Source of the DNA: DATNIC01 sp035604635
GTDB taxonomy: Bacteria > Vulcanimicrobiota > Vulcanimicrobiia > Vulcanimicrobiales > Vulcanimicrobiaceae
Assembly: GCA_035604635.1 (NCBI GenBank)
Contig: DATNIC010000117.1
Location: forward strand, 1-7,837
Direction of reading: 5' to 3'
DNA length: 7,837 nt
The notes under the pieces are model-generated. The model was not told the origin of the DNA. It was given only the letters and a program-made list of their open reading frames with translations, and did not search any database. Positions within the stretch are counted from its first letter, which is position 1. Every line of letters starts with the position of its first letter. Below are positions 1 to 6,173 of this stretch, piece after piece. The translations under genes and the position numbers were made by a program.

Positions 1-595
1 CGTCGGTGATCTCGAGCTCGCCGCGCTGCGAGGGCTGAAGCTTTCGGCAGAAGTCGAAGACGCGCCGGTCGTACATGTAGATGCCCGTGACCGCATAGTG
101 GCTCTTGGGCGCCGCGGGCTTTTCATCGATGCGGACGATGCGCTCGCCGTCGAGCTCGGGGACGCCGAAGCGTTCGGGGTCCTCGACCGCTTTGAGCAGG
201 ATGCGAGCGCCCGAATCTTGTTCTTCGAAGCGGCGCACGTACGGCGCGATGTCGTCCTCGACGATGTTGTCGCCCAAGACGACGACGAGCCGCTCGCCCT
301 CAGCGAAGTGCTCGCAAAGCTTGAGCGCGTCGGCGATCCCGCCCTCGCCCTCCTGATAGGTGTAGGAGATGTCCTTCAATCCGAAATCGCGCCCGTTACC
401 CAACAACCGCAAAAAGTCACCCGCCGAGCTGCCGCCGGTCACGATCATGATGTCCTTGATCCCCGCCCGGCACAGGGTCTCGAGAGGATAGTAGATCATC
501 GGCTTGTCGTAGACCGGCAAGAGATGTTTGTTCGTGACCTTGGTCAGCGGGCGGAGCCGCGAACCGAGCCCGCCTGCGAGGATGACGCCCTTCAT
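1..595 (-). CDS. rfbA: Glucose-1-phosphate thymidylyltransferase (RmlA/RfbA), 3' end outside window
   Basis: Catalyses dTTP + glucose-1-phosphate to dTDP-glucose + PPi, the first step of dTDP-6-deoxysugar (e.g. dTDP-rhamnose) synthesis in the cytoplasm. The first 198 residues are visible. The N-terminal nucleotide-binding loop is GGLGSRLRPLT (residues 8-18), followed by NKHLLPVYDKPMIYYP (22-37). GGIADAL lies at 85-91, the metal-binding Asp in LGDN at 107-110, and DPERFGV, EKP (158-160) and YAVTGIYMYD follow. The visible part ends in GELEITD, close to the Bacillus short-type RmlA as I remember it. A typical enzyme is about 245-290 aa, so roughly the last quarter is missing. The ATG at 595 is the only sensible start because the loop follows within seven residues. 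A strong Shine-Dalgarno, AAAGGAGG, lies at 606-599, but only 3 nt from the ATG. It is the last visible gene of the minus-strand operon, 26 nt after the glycosyltransferase stop. A related sugar-1-phosphate nucleotidyltransferase with a different NTP or sugar cannot be excluded. Confidence 0.93.
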   Translation of the reverse strand, partial: MKGVILAGGLGSRLRPLTKVTNKHLLPVYDKPMIYYPLETLCRAGIKDIMIVTGGSSAGDFLRLLGNGRDFGLKDISYTYQEGEGGIADALKLCEHFAEGERLVVVLGDNIVEDDIAPYVRRFEEQDSGARILLKAVEDPERFGVPELDGERIVRIDEKPAAPKSHYAVTGIYMYDRRVFDFCRKLQPSQRGELEITD

Positions 596-614
596 CAGCC
601 TCCTTTATTGGACC

Positions 615-630
615 GGCACCTTCAGGTGCC
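615..630 (-). other. Small hairpin with the glycosyltransferase stop codon in its loop
   Basis: Read on the minus strand this is GGCACC-TGAA-GGTGCC, a perfect 6-bp stem with a 4-nt loop. The TGA of the loop is the stop codon of the upstream glycosyltransferase, and the rmlA Shine-Dalgarno starts 8 nt after the stem. No T-run follows, so it is not a standard intrinsic terminator. It could influence translational coupling or mRNA processing at this junction. The structure is visible in the sequence; any function is inference. Confidence 0.4.
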
Positions 631-2352
631 CTCGATGCGCAGTTGGAGCGGCCAGCGGGTGATCGGGCTCGCAGCGATCCCGACGACGTTTGCCGACCGT
701 GCCTGCTCGATCGAAGGACGGTTCGAAACGGGGTGGGCTTCGTAGACGACCTGATGCAGGCGTGCCGTCTCGGTGCCCGGGATAGCCGACATCTGCGAGG
801 CGTCGTTGCGCATCGTCATCAGCGCTACCACGCGATCGACGTGCACGAAGTCGAACGTCTTGGACATGCGCAGCCACATCTCCCAATCGGAATGGTTGCC
901 GAAGCGCTCCTCGAAGGGGCCGGCAGTCACGAGCGCTTCACGGCGCAGCATGATCGACGGGCCGCCGATGTAGTTCCCGACCGTCAACATCGTCGGCTCG
1001 ACCGCATCTTGGCAGACAGCGGCGTGCCCGACAAGAGCGTACGATCCGTCCGGCCGTGCCTCGTGAAAGACGGCTATTTCGTTACCGTGCGCAACGGATG
1101 CGCCGCTTTGTTCCAGCGCGGCGACCAGCCGCGAGCAGTGGTCGGGGCAAAATGCGTCGTCGTCGGCGAGCAAGGCGATATACTTGCCGCGCGCCTCCGC
1201 AATCCCGGCATTGAGCGCGCCGTTGAGGCCGCGATTCTGCGGCAGATTGAGTGCACGCGCGTTCGGCAGCGGGGTGAGAAGGGCATCGAGCGGCTCACCT
1301 CCGTCGTTGACGACGAGGATATCGAGGTCTCGGTACGTCTGCCGCGCGACGCTCTCAAGGGCGTGCGCCAGACGGTCGGGCCGATTGTAGGTCGGAATGA
1401 TGACGGTCACGAGGGGACCGTGCTCCAAGAGCGTCCCGTGCGCTTGCTCGAGCCGTTGCAGCAGCATGGCTTCGTTCGCGGGAGCGGCGATACGAGTCGG
1501 TGCGCTGCCGGCGAGCGCGCTCATCGCAGCGCGGTAGACGCTTCGAAAATTCCAGGGTTCGTACTCGTAGATCCCGTCGAGCCATTCGCGGGCACCGCTG
1601 GTCTGCGCGCAAACGAGCGGAACTGCGTAGCGGGCGAGCGCTATCGCACTGCCGGGATCGAAGGGGGTTCCATCGACGACGACGAGGGCGCGTTCGAGAA
1701 CGTCGGCCGCCTCCCCGATCTCCACGAAGCGCGCACGCAGCGGCGGTTTCGGACCGCCTCCACATACGATCGTCGCGGACATGCGCACCTCCTCAAACGC
1801 AAAGGCTAAGATCGCGCACTGCATGGCCGTCAATGACGGGGCCCACACGACGATGCCGTCGCGAGAAGAGGACCGGCGATGAGGCGTTGGGACCGTACCG
1901 TCCGGCGGGCAAGCGATCTCCGTGTGGACGAAGCGGCGGCCCACCGCAGTGCACAGCCGCTCGAGCTCGACATGCGAGCGGCAGACGACCGCGTCCGCGC
2001 TGAGAAGAAACTCCCTTGCGACGTTGAGATAGCGCTGGTCGTGACGTACCCAATCGCGCTGAGCGATGTTGTTGGACTGCAGTTGCTCGACCGCCAGCGC
2101 TTCGAACGCGCGCCGCCGCGTATCGTAATCGTGGAATTGGGCGAGCAGGGAGGGAGCGCCGAGGTTGATGGCAGCCTGCGTTCGCGGATCGTCGATGAAC
2201 ACGCCGGCGAAGAACGGCGAATCGATGCGGCGCCGGCCGGTTGCTTCCGCGAAGCCTTGCGCGACCTGCTGCAGGTCGCAAACCACCAAAGGGAAGCCGC
2301 TCGAAAATCGGCCCGCCCAGGTCCTTGCGCCGCCGCCAAATGCGACGTTCAT
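622..2352 (-). CDS. Two-module glycosyltransferase: degenerate GT-B-like half fused to a GT2 domain
   Basis: A cytoplasmic or membrane-associated enzyme of 576 aa, probably transferring sugars onto a surface glycan. Residues about 315-515 form a GT2 (GT-A) domain. It opens with VTVIIPTYNRP (315-325), has the nucleotide-sugar Asp in VVND (366-369 region), a DxD-type ADDD at 396-399, and SDWEMW near 488-493 placed like the catalytic-base motif. Residues about 1-300 look like a GT4/GT-B fold: ADAVVCRSHVELERL near 120 resembles an inter-domain segment, and DPGSAIALARYAVPLVCA (232-249) resembles the nucleotide-binding segment. The EX7E glutamates expected there are absent, so this half may not be catalytic. 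I chose ATG 2352, 13 nt after the rmlB stop; an in-frame ATG at 2409 would overlap rmlB by 44 nt. No strong Shine-Dalgarno is seen for either. The acceptor and donor are unknown; being between rmlB and rmlA suggests a 6-deoxysugar pathway. No transmembrane segment is obvious. Confidence 0.85.
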   Translation of the reverse strand: MNVAFGGGARTWAGRFSSGFPLVVCDLQQVAQGFAEATGRRRIDSPFFAGVFIDDPRTQAAINLGAPSLLAQFHDYDTRRRAFEALAVEQLQSNNIAQRDWVRHDQRYLNVAREFLLSADAVVCRSHVELERLCTAVGRRFVHTEIACPPDGTVPTPHRRSSSRDGIVVWAPSLTAMQCAILAFAFEEVRMSATIVCGGGPKPPLRARFVEIGEAADVLERALVVVDGTPFDPGSAIALARYAVPLVCAQTSGAREWLDGIYEYEPWNFRSVYRAAMSALAGSAPTRIAAPANEAMLLQRLEQAHGTLLEHGPLVTVIIPTYNRPDRLAHALESVARQTYRDLDILVVNDGGEPLDALLTPLPNARALNLPQNRGLNGALNAGIAEARGKYIALLADDDAFCPDHCSRLVAALEQSGASVAHGNEIAVFHEARPDGSYALVGHAAVCQDAVEPTMLTVGNYIGGPSIMLRREALVTAGPFEERFGNHSDWEMWLRMSKTFDFVHVDRVVALMTMRNDASQMSAIPGTETARLHQVVYEAHPVSNRPSIEQARSANVVGIAASPITRWPLQLRIEGT

Positions 2353-2365
2353 CAAGTTAAGGAAC

Positions 2366-3376
2366 TTACCGGTGCGCGTACTGACGCCGGTAGTATTCGA
2401 TAAACTCACCCGACTTGATGGGGCGCCACCACGCTTCGTTGGTTTGATACCATCTCACCGTCTCGATCAGGCCGGTCGCGAAATCGACCGCCGGCGCCCA
2501 CCCGAGTGCGCGCGCTTTATTCGCGCACAGGGCGTACCGGCGGTCGTGCCCGGGACGATCGCGGACGAACCGAACGTGCGTCTCGAAATCGCGCTCGCAG
2601 GCGGCGACCAGACGCTTGGTGATCTCGATGTTCGGATGGCGGTTCCCGCCGCCGAGGTTGTAGACTTCGCCGAGCGCTCCGTGGTCGAGAACGTGGAGGA
2701 TCCCGCGCGCGTGATCGTCGACGTGAATCCAGTCGCGCTGCTGCATCCCGTCTCCGTAAACGGGGACGGGCTCGCCGTCGATCAGGTTCGTGACGAAGAG
2801 CGGGATCAGTTTTTCAGGATATTGATACGGGCCATACGTATTCGATCCGCGCGTAATGACGACCGGCGTGCCGTACGTGCTCCAATAGGCGAGCGCCTGA
2901 AGATCGCCACCGGCTTTGCTCGCCGCATACGGCGAGCGAGGGCGCGGAGCATCGGTCTCCTCGGACTCGCCTTGCGCGACGTCGCCGTAGACTTCGTCCG
3001 TCGAGACTTGCAGAAAACGAGGAATCGAGGACGCGCGAACAGCCTCGAGCAGCGTGTGCGTACCAAGGATGTCGGTCCGAAGAAACGCCTCCGGGTCGTG
3101 GATCGAGCGATCGACGTGCGTCTCCGCGGCAAAGTTGACGATCGCATCGACGCCTGCGCCGATCGCCTCGCGCACCGCAGCCGGATCGCAGATGTCGCCG
3201 CGCACGAACCGATAGCGCGCGTCCTTTTCGATGGAGGCGAGATTAGCCGGATTGCCGGCATACGTTACGGCGTCCAGGTTGACGATCGATACGTCCGGCC
3301 GTTCCGCCAGGATGATGCGGATGAACGCCGACCCGATGAAGCCCAGGCCACCGGTGACGAGCCAGGTCGTGCTAAT
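2366..3376 (-). CDS. rfbB: dTDP-glucose 4,6-dehydratase (RmlB/RfbB), apparent ATT start
   Basis: Converts dTDP-glucose to dTDP-4-keto-6-deoxyglucose using a bound NAD+, the second step of dTDP-deoxysugar synthesis. As read here it has 336 residues, normal for the family. The Rossmann motif GGLGFIG is at 9-15 and the NAD-ribose-binding LDAVTYAGN at 34-42. The catalytic TDE (126-128) lies in VSTDEVYG, and YAASK gives Tyr150/Lys154. Other family blocks are RGSNTYGPYQYPEKLIP, HVDDHARGI and RPGHDRRYA; the protein ends TNEAWWRPIKSGEFIEYYRRQ-like. No ATG, GTG or TTG exists in frame between an upstream in-frame TAG (3409-3407) and the Rossmann motif. The best start is ATT at 3376-3374, with GAAGGG 8 nt upstream. 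It overlaps the TAG stop of the preceding permease gene by 5 nt, suggesting coupled translation. The GTG at 3205 would remove the NAD site. The family is certain; the start is less so. Confidence 0.93.
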   Translation of the reverse strand: MSTTWLVTGGLGFIGSAFIRIILAERPDVSIVNLDAVTYAGNPANLASIEKDARYRFVRGDICDPAAVREAIGAGVDAIVNFAAETHVDRSIHDPEAFLRTDILGTHTLLEAVRASSIPRFLQVSTDEVYGDVAQGESEETDAPRPRSPYAASKAGGDLQALAYWSTYGTPVVITRGSNTYGPYQYPEKLIPLFVTNLIDGEPVPVYGDGMQQRDWIHVDDHARGILHVLDHGALGEVYNLGGGNRHPNIEITKRLVAACERDFETHVRFVRDRPGHDRRYALCANKARALGWAPAVDFATGLIETVRWYQTNEAWWRPIKSGEFIEYYRRQYAHR

Positions 3377-4121
3377 GTCCCAGGCCCTTCGTGACGAGTT
3401 GCCCGCCTAAGAAAAGAATCCAGATGAGCAGCCCCACCCGCAGGGGACGCGCGGGGATGATCGCGGCGAGATTGGGCGCGAGGATAGCGCCTGCGATTCC
3501 GCCGCCGAGCAATTTGGGCAGAATCGCCGGGTCGTAGTGGCCTGAAAAGAAGAGAATGCCTCCTCCGAGCAGCGAGAGTCCCAGGCCGAAGCAGACGTCG
3601 GTTCCCACGATCGTGGCGGTCTCGAGCCGGGTGAACGACATGAGCGCGAGGGATGCGAGCGAACCCGAGCCTGCCGACGAGAAACCCACCTCCGCGCCGA
3701 TCGGAAGCGAAACGGCGGCGAGCCACCACGGCCGCTCTTTCCCCAGGTGGTCGCTCGAGGGCCGCACGATGCGTCCCAAGCTCATGAGCGCGAAAATCAA
3801 GATCGTCAGTCCCAGCAGCAGCGAGATGAGGGCCTGGTGCCGGGTCGCGTCGAGGTGCGCGAGGATCAGCGACCCGGCGGCGACGCCGGGCAATCCGCCC
3901 GCCAGCATGCGCACGACCGTGGGGACGTTGACCTGGCGCCGGGTCGCGTAGACCGGGACGATCACCAGTTTCGTGACCGCGCCGAAGGTCAGCGCCGTCC
4001 CGACCGCCGCGGCCGCCGGGACGTGGAAAAGCGTCATCAAGACCGGGGCGGTGATGATCCCTGCCCCGACCCCGGTGAGTCCGATCGCGATCGCGATGAG
4101 GAAGCCGACCAGAATCTCCAT
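3372..4121 (-). CDS. TauE/SafE-type membrane permease (putative sulfur-anion transporter)
   Basis: An integral membrane protein of 249 aa, about the family's usual 240-270. It has roughly eight hydrophobic segments: near 1-24, 35-58, 68-90, 97-117, 131-150, 168-193, 203-224 and 228-245. They are arranged as two repeated halves. Glycine-rich GLTGVGAGIITAPVLM (14-29) and its counterpart GAEVGFSSAGSGSLASLALM (142-161) are the repeated TauE/SafE-type signatures. Family members move sulfite, sulfoacetate or other small organosulfur anions across the inner membrane, but many are uncharacterised, so the substrate is unknown. The ATG at 4121 has GAAGAG just upstream and starts 28 nt after the cysQ stop; the 3' end overlaps the rmlB start. 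The cysQ neighbour supports a sulfur-anion role; this is inference. The call to the family rests on the glycine motifs and topology. Confidence 0.85.
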   Translation of the reverse strand: MEILVGFLIAIAIGLTGVGAGIITAPVLMTLFHVPAAAAVGTALTFGAVTKLVIVPVYATRRQVNVPTVVRMLAGGLPGVAAGSLILAHLDATRHQALISLLLGLTILIFALMSLGRIVRPSSDHLGKERPWWLAAVSLPIGAEVGFSSAGSGSLASLALMSFTRLETATIVGTDVCFGLGLSLLGGGILFFSGHYDPAILPKLLGGGIAGAILAPNLAAIIPARPLRVGLLIWILFLGGQLVTKGLGH

Positions 4122-4149
4122 ATGCTCTTCGTATCGGGCGTAGGTGCCC

Positions 4150-4989
4150 TCAGTTCAACGTGCAGGCGTCGCTGCGGGCGAACGCCGCCAGCGCGAGGTC
4201 GCGAACATGCTTCGACGCGGCCGCGAAAAACCAGGGGTTGAGCGGTTCTTCCTTATTGTACTCGAGCTCGCCGCCGTCGACGCCGGTGAGCGTGCCGCCG
4301 GCCTCGTCGAGGATGCAGTGTGCCGCGGCGATGTCCCATTCGCAGGTCGTCCCGAGGCGCGGGTACAGATCGGCTGCGCCCTCCGCTAGCAGACAGATCT
4401 TGAGCGAACTGCCCATCGGCGTCGTTTCGTGCGGTCCGAGTCGGGCGAGGAAGTCGGCCAATGCCGTGCCGGCGTGCGAGCGGCTCACCGCGACGCGCAG
4501 GAGCGTCGTATCAGCCCGCACGGCGATCCGTTCGGGGTTTTGGTCTCGACGGCGGACGAATGCACCGAGGCCCTGCGCGGCCCAGTAGGTTGAGCCGAGC
4601 GCTGGAGCGCTCACGACGCCGAGGATGGGGCGCCGCGCGTGAATCAGCGCGACGTTGATCGTGAATTCTCCGTTGCGCTCGAGAAATTCACGCGTGCCGT
4701 CGAGAGCGTCGACAAGCCAAAAGGACGGCCACGTGCCGCGGTCCGCGTAAGCGACCGGAACGCCTTCCTCCGAGACGATCGGAAGCGCGCTGATTTGCGT
4801 AAGTCCGGCGACGACGATCTCTTCGGTTGCAACGTCAGCCGATGTAAGAGGTGAGCCATCGGCCTTGTCGGTCACGGCACCGTCAAATCCGTCGTAGAGC
4901 TGCATCAGGCGGCTTGCAGCCGTGTCGACGATCTCGACAACGTTTGAAACGAGCCGCCTGAGTTCGGGAGCCTCCCAAGAACGCTGCAT
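4150..4989 (-). CDS. cysQ: 3'(2'),5'-bisphosphate nucleotidase (CysQ-like, inositol monophosphatase superfamily)
   Basis: Predicted Mg2+-dependent phosphatase that hydrolyses 3'-phosphoadenosine-5'-phosphate (PAP) to AMP and phosphate, clearing the by-product of PAPS reduction and sulfotransfer. It has 279 residues. Metal-site motifs are in family order: DGSPLTSAD (44-52), SEEG (73-76), DALDGTREFLERNGEFTINVAL (94-115, with Asp94, Asp97, Gly98, Thr99) and CEWDIAAAHCILDEAGG (216-232, with Asp219). The TREF after DGT is typical of CysQ rather than inositol phosphatases, and SSLKICLLAEGAADLYPR matches the CysQ substrate loop. The open frame runs on to 5394, but that extension lies antisense inside the FkbM gene and has no family similarity. 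I chose the ATG at 4989, which leaves 76 nt to the divergent gene. The Shine-Dalgarno is weak (GAGAG, 3 nt spacing). It heads the minus-strand operon. Activity on inositol phosphates or fructose-1,6-bisphosphate is a less likely alternative. Confidence 0.88.
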   Translation of the reverse strand: MQRSWEAPELRRLVSNVVEIVDTAASRLMQLYDGFDGAVTDKADGSPLTSADVATEEIVVAGLTQISALPIVSEEGVPVAYADRGTWPSFWLVDALDGTREFLERNGEFTINVALIHARRPILGVVSAPALGSTYWAAQGLGAFVRRRDQNPERIAVRADTTLLRVAVSRSHAGTALADFLARLGPHETTPMGSSLKICLLAEGAADLYPRLGTTCEWDIAAAHCILDEAGGTLTGVDGGELEYNKEEPLNPWFFAAASKHVRDLALAAFARSDACTLN

Positions 4990-4998
4990 GTGCTCTCG

Positions 4999-5022
4999 TT
5001 GGCCTCGCCAATTGGCTTTGCC
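4999..5022. promoter_or_regulatory. Operator-like tandem dyad in the divergent cysQ/fkbM spacer
   Basis: Two tandem copies of TTGGCnnnGCC occur at 4999-5009 and 5012-5022. The first copy extends to a perfect inverted repeat TTGGC-CTC-GCCAA (4999-5011), and the junction of the two forms the 10-bp palindrome GCCAATTGGC (5007-5016). It begins 10 nt upstream of the cysQ ATG and ends 43 nt before the fkbM ATG. The layout suits a shared operator. No convincing -35/-10 pair was found on either strand in the 76-nt spacer, so regulation is inferred from symmetry only. Confidence 0.3.
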
Positions 5023-5065
5023 TCGTCGGTGGGTCGGCGCTCGATTCGGGGAGAACCGGACCGTA

Positions 5066-6046
5066 ATGCGCCTGTGTCCTGTGCGCTTCGGCGACCGCGA
5101 GTTCGTGGTCGCCGTCGATGAAATCGCCGGCGATCCGATCCGCGACGCGCTCAAGGCGGGACTCTTCGAGTATCCGCCGCCGATGCAGTCGGTCTTGAAA
5201 TGGCTGCGCAGCGACATGGTCGTCGTCGATGCAGGCGCGCATATCGGTACGTTTGCGCTGGCTGCCGCATCGATCGGCGCGCGGGTCCTCGCCTTTGAGG
5301 CATTGCCTTCCAATGCCGCGATGCTGGCGGCCTCCGCCGAGGCGAACGGATTCACGCAGCTCGAGGCGATCAACTGCGCGCTCAGCGACCGCAACGGGGA
5401 GCTTGAGTTCTTCAGCTATGGACCCTTCGGTCTCCAACGCTACGCGGGGATCCCCGCTGAGTCCACGGGGACTTTCGTCCTTGCGGTGTCCTTGGACGAC
5501 GCGCTTGCCGCGCGCAACGTCGAGCACGTCGACCTTATTAAGATCGATATCGAAGGCGGAGAGCTCTTCGCGCTCGAGGGGATGAAACGGCTCTTGACCT
5601 CGCCTGACCCGCCGGCGCTCTTCATCGAATCGAACGGCTACACGCTCGCCTTCCAGAACTTCACTCCGAACGATCTCGTCGCGCGGCTCGAATCGTTCGG
5701 GTACTCCTGTTACGAGATCTTGGATCGCCTGCGGCCGTTCACCAGCGCCGATTTTCAATACGAGTGCGTCGTCGATTTGTTTGCGATGAAAGGGAGCCTC
5801 CGAGACTCGCTGAGCCCCCTCATCGGAGCCGCCTCGACACCGGACGAGACGATCGCGGGCGTCTTGCGCAACGCGGCCAGCCCGAACTACGCGTACCGCC
5901 TCTACATCGTCCGCGCGCTGGAAGGGGCCCCGTCAGCCGTGCTCTCTCATCCCGAGGTCGTCGCGGCGTTGCGCCGGCTTCAGGCCGATCCGCACGAAGA
6001 GGTGCGCGAGCGAGCAGGCCGCCTGCTGGCTCGCCAGCCCTCGTGA
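5066..6046 (+). CDS. FkbM-family SAM-dependent methyltransferase with helical C-terminal tail
   Basis: Predicted S-adenosylmethionine-dependent O-methyltransferase of 326 aa. FkbM-type enzymes methylate sugars or natural products, and many sit in surface-polysaccharide clusters. SAM motif I is VVVDAGAHIGTFAL (52-65), followed by the acidic AFEALPSN (76-83). A conserved CALSDRNGELEFF block spans 104-116, and the FkbM block VDLIKIDIEGGELFALEGM is near 155-173, with Asp161 and Glu163 in the usual positions. The catalytic domain ends near 255. The last 65-70 residues are alanine/arginine-rich and helical; one segment (about 295-322, HPEVVAALRRLQADPHEEVRERAG) resembles a single HEAT-type repeat. 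An in-frame ATG at 4922 would run into divergent cysQ, and its extra 48 residues do not resemble the family, so ATG 5066 is preferred. GGGGAG lies 12 nt upstream, which is rather far. The divergent deoxysugar cluster suggests a methylated-sugar substrate. The substrate is unknown. Confidence 0.85.
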   Translation: MRLCPVRFGDREFVVAVDEIAGDPIRDALKAGLFEYPPPMQSVLKWLRSDMVVVDAGAHIGTFALAAASIGARVLAFEALPSNAAMLAASAEANGFTQLEAINCALSDRNGELEFFSYGPFGLQRYAGIPAESTGTFVLAVSLDDALAARNVEHVDLIKIDIEGGELFALEGMKRLLTSPDPPALFIESNGYTLAFQNFTPNDLVARLESFGYSCYEILDRLRPFTSADFQYECVVDLFAMKGSLRDSLSPLIGAASTPDETIAGVLRNAASPNYAYRLYIVRALEGAPSAVLSHPEVVAALRRLQADPHEEVRERAGRLLARQPS

Positions 6047-6060
6047 GGTTGTGCTATACT
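6031..6060 (+). promoter_or_regulatory. Extended -10 promoter for the rpsB-tsf-pyrH operon
   Basis: TGC followed by TATACT (6052-6060) matches the extended -10 consensus TGnTATAAT with one mismatch. A 4-of-6 match to the -35, TCGCCA, is at 6031-6036 with an 18-nt gap. It overlaps the end of fkbM and would start transcription near 6067, giving an rpsB leader of about 107 nt. It is the only convincing sigma-70-like -10 in a GC-rich region immediately before an essential operon. Confidence 0.6.
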
Positions 6061-6173
6061 ACCACCCGGCCCCGCCGAGGCGGGGTTATTTCACGCGGCA
6101 TGGAGGCCGGGTGCGATGGTTCCAGGAGCGAGCGGCCAGGGAGGCGCGGCTCGCGGATCCAGAAAGGTCCACC
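6061..6173 (+). promoter_or_regulatory. Structured rpsB 5' leader with GC hairpin and T-rich run
   Basis: Contains the hairpin CCCCGC-CGAG-GCGGGG (6070-6085) followed by TTATTT (6086-6091), which looks like an intrinsic terminator. CACCCGGCC (6063-6071) is also perfectly complementary to GGCCGGGTG (6105-6113), a 9-bp long-range stem that could enclose or compete with the hairpin. Further downstream lie GGGAGG and then the rpsB Shine-Dalgarno AGAAAGG (6161-6167), 6 nt from the ATG. The hairpin could terminate fkbM transcription, stabilise the rpsB mRNA, or act as an S2-responsive autoregulatory leader as known for rpsB in other bacteria. The pairing is seen; the role is inferred. No recognisable gene lies in this stretch. 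Confidence 0.5.

Noticed and set aside
643..1809. Plus-strand 388-codon open frame
   Set aside because: Fully antisense to the glycosyltransferase, no recognisable domain, arginine/histidine-rich composition; explained by GC-biased codons.
2165..3394. Plus-strand 409-codon open frame
   Set aside because: Antisense to rmlB and the start of the glycosyltransferase; low-complexity arginine/alanine product without family similarity.
4922..5065. Upstream ATG extension of the FkbM gene
   Set aside because: Overlaps the divergent cysQ start and encodes a stretch without family resemblance; ATG 5066 fits better.
4990..5394. N-terminal extension of the cysQ frame
   Set aside because: Runs antisense through the FkbM gene, is serine/alanine-rich, and the CysQ family sequence begins only at 4989.
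4883..5758. Minus-strand 291-codon open frame
   Set aside because: Antisense to the conserved FkbM methyltransferase domain and overlapping the start of cysQ in another frame; no motif seen.
6070..6091. Hairpin plus TTATTT as a simple terminator for the upstream gene only
   Set aside because: Kept as part of the rpsB leader instead, because the only good promoter lies directly before it and a long-range complement surrounds it; termination of fkbM remains possible.
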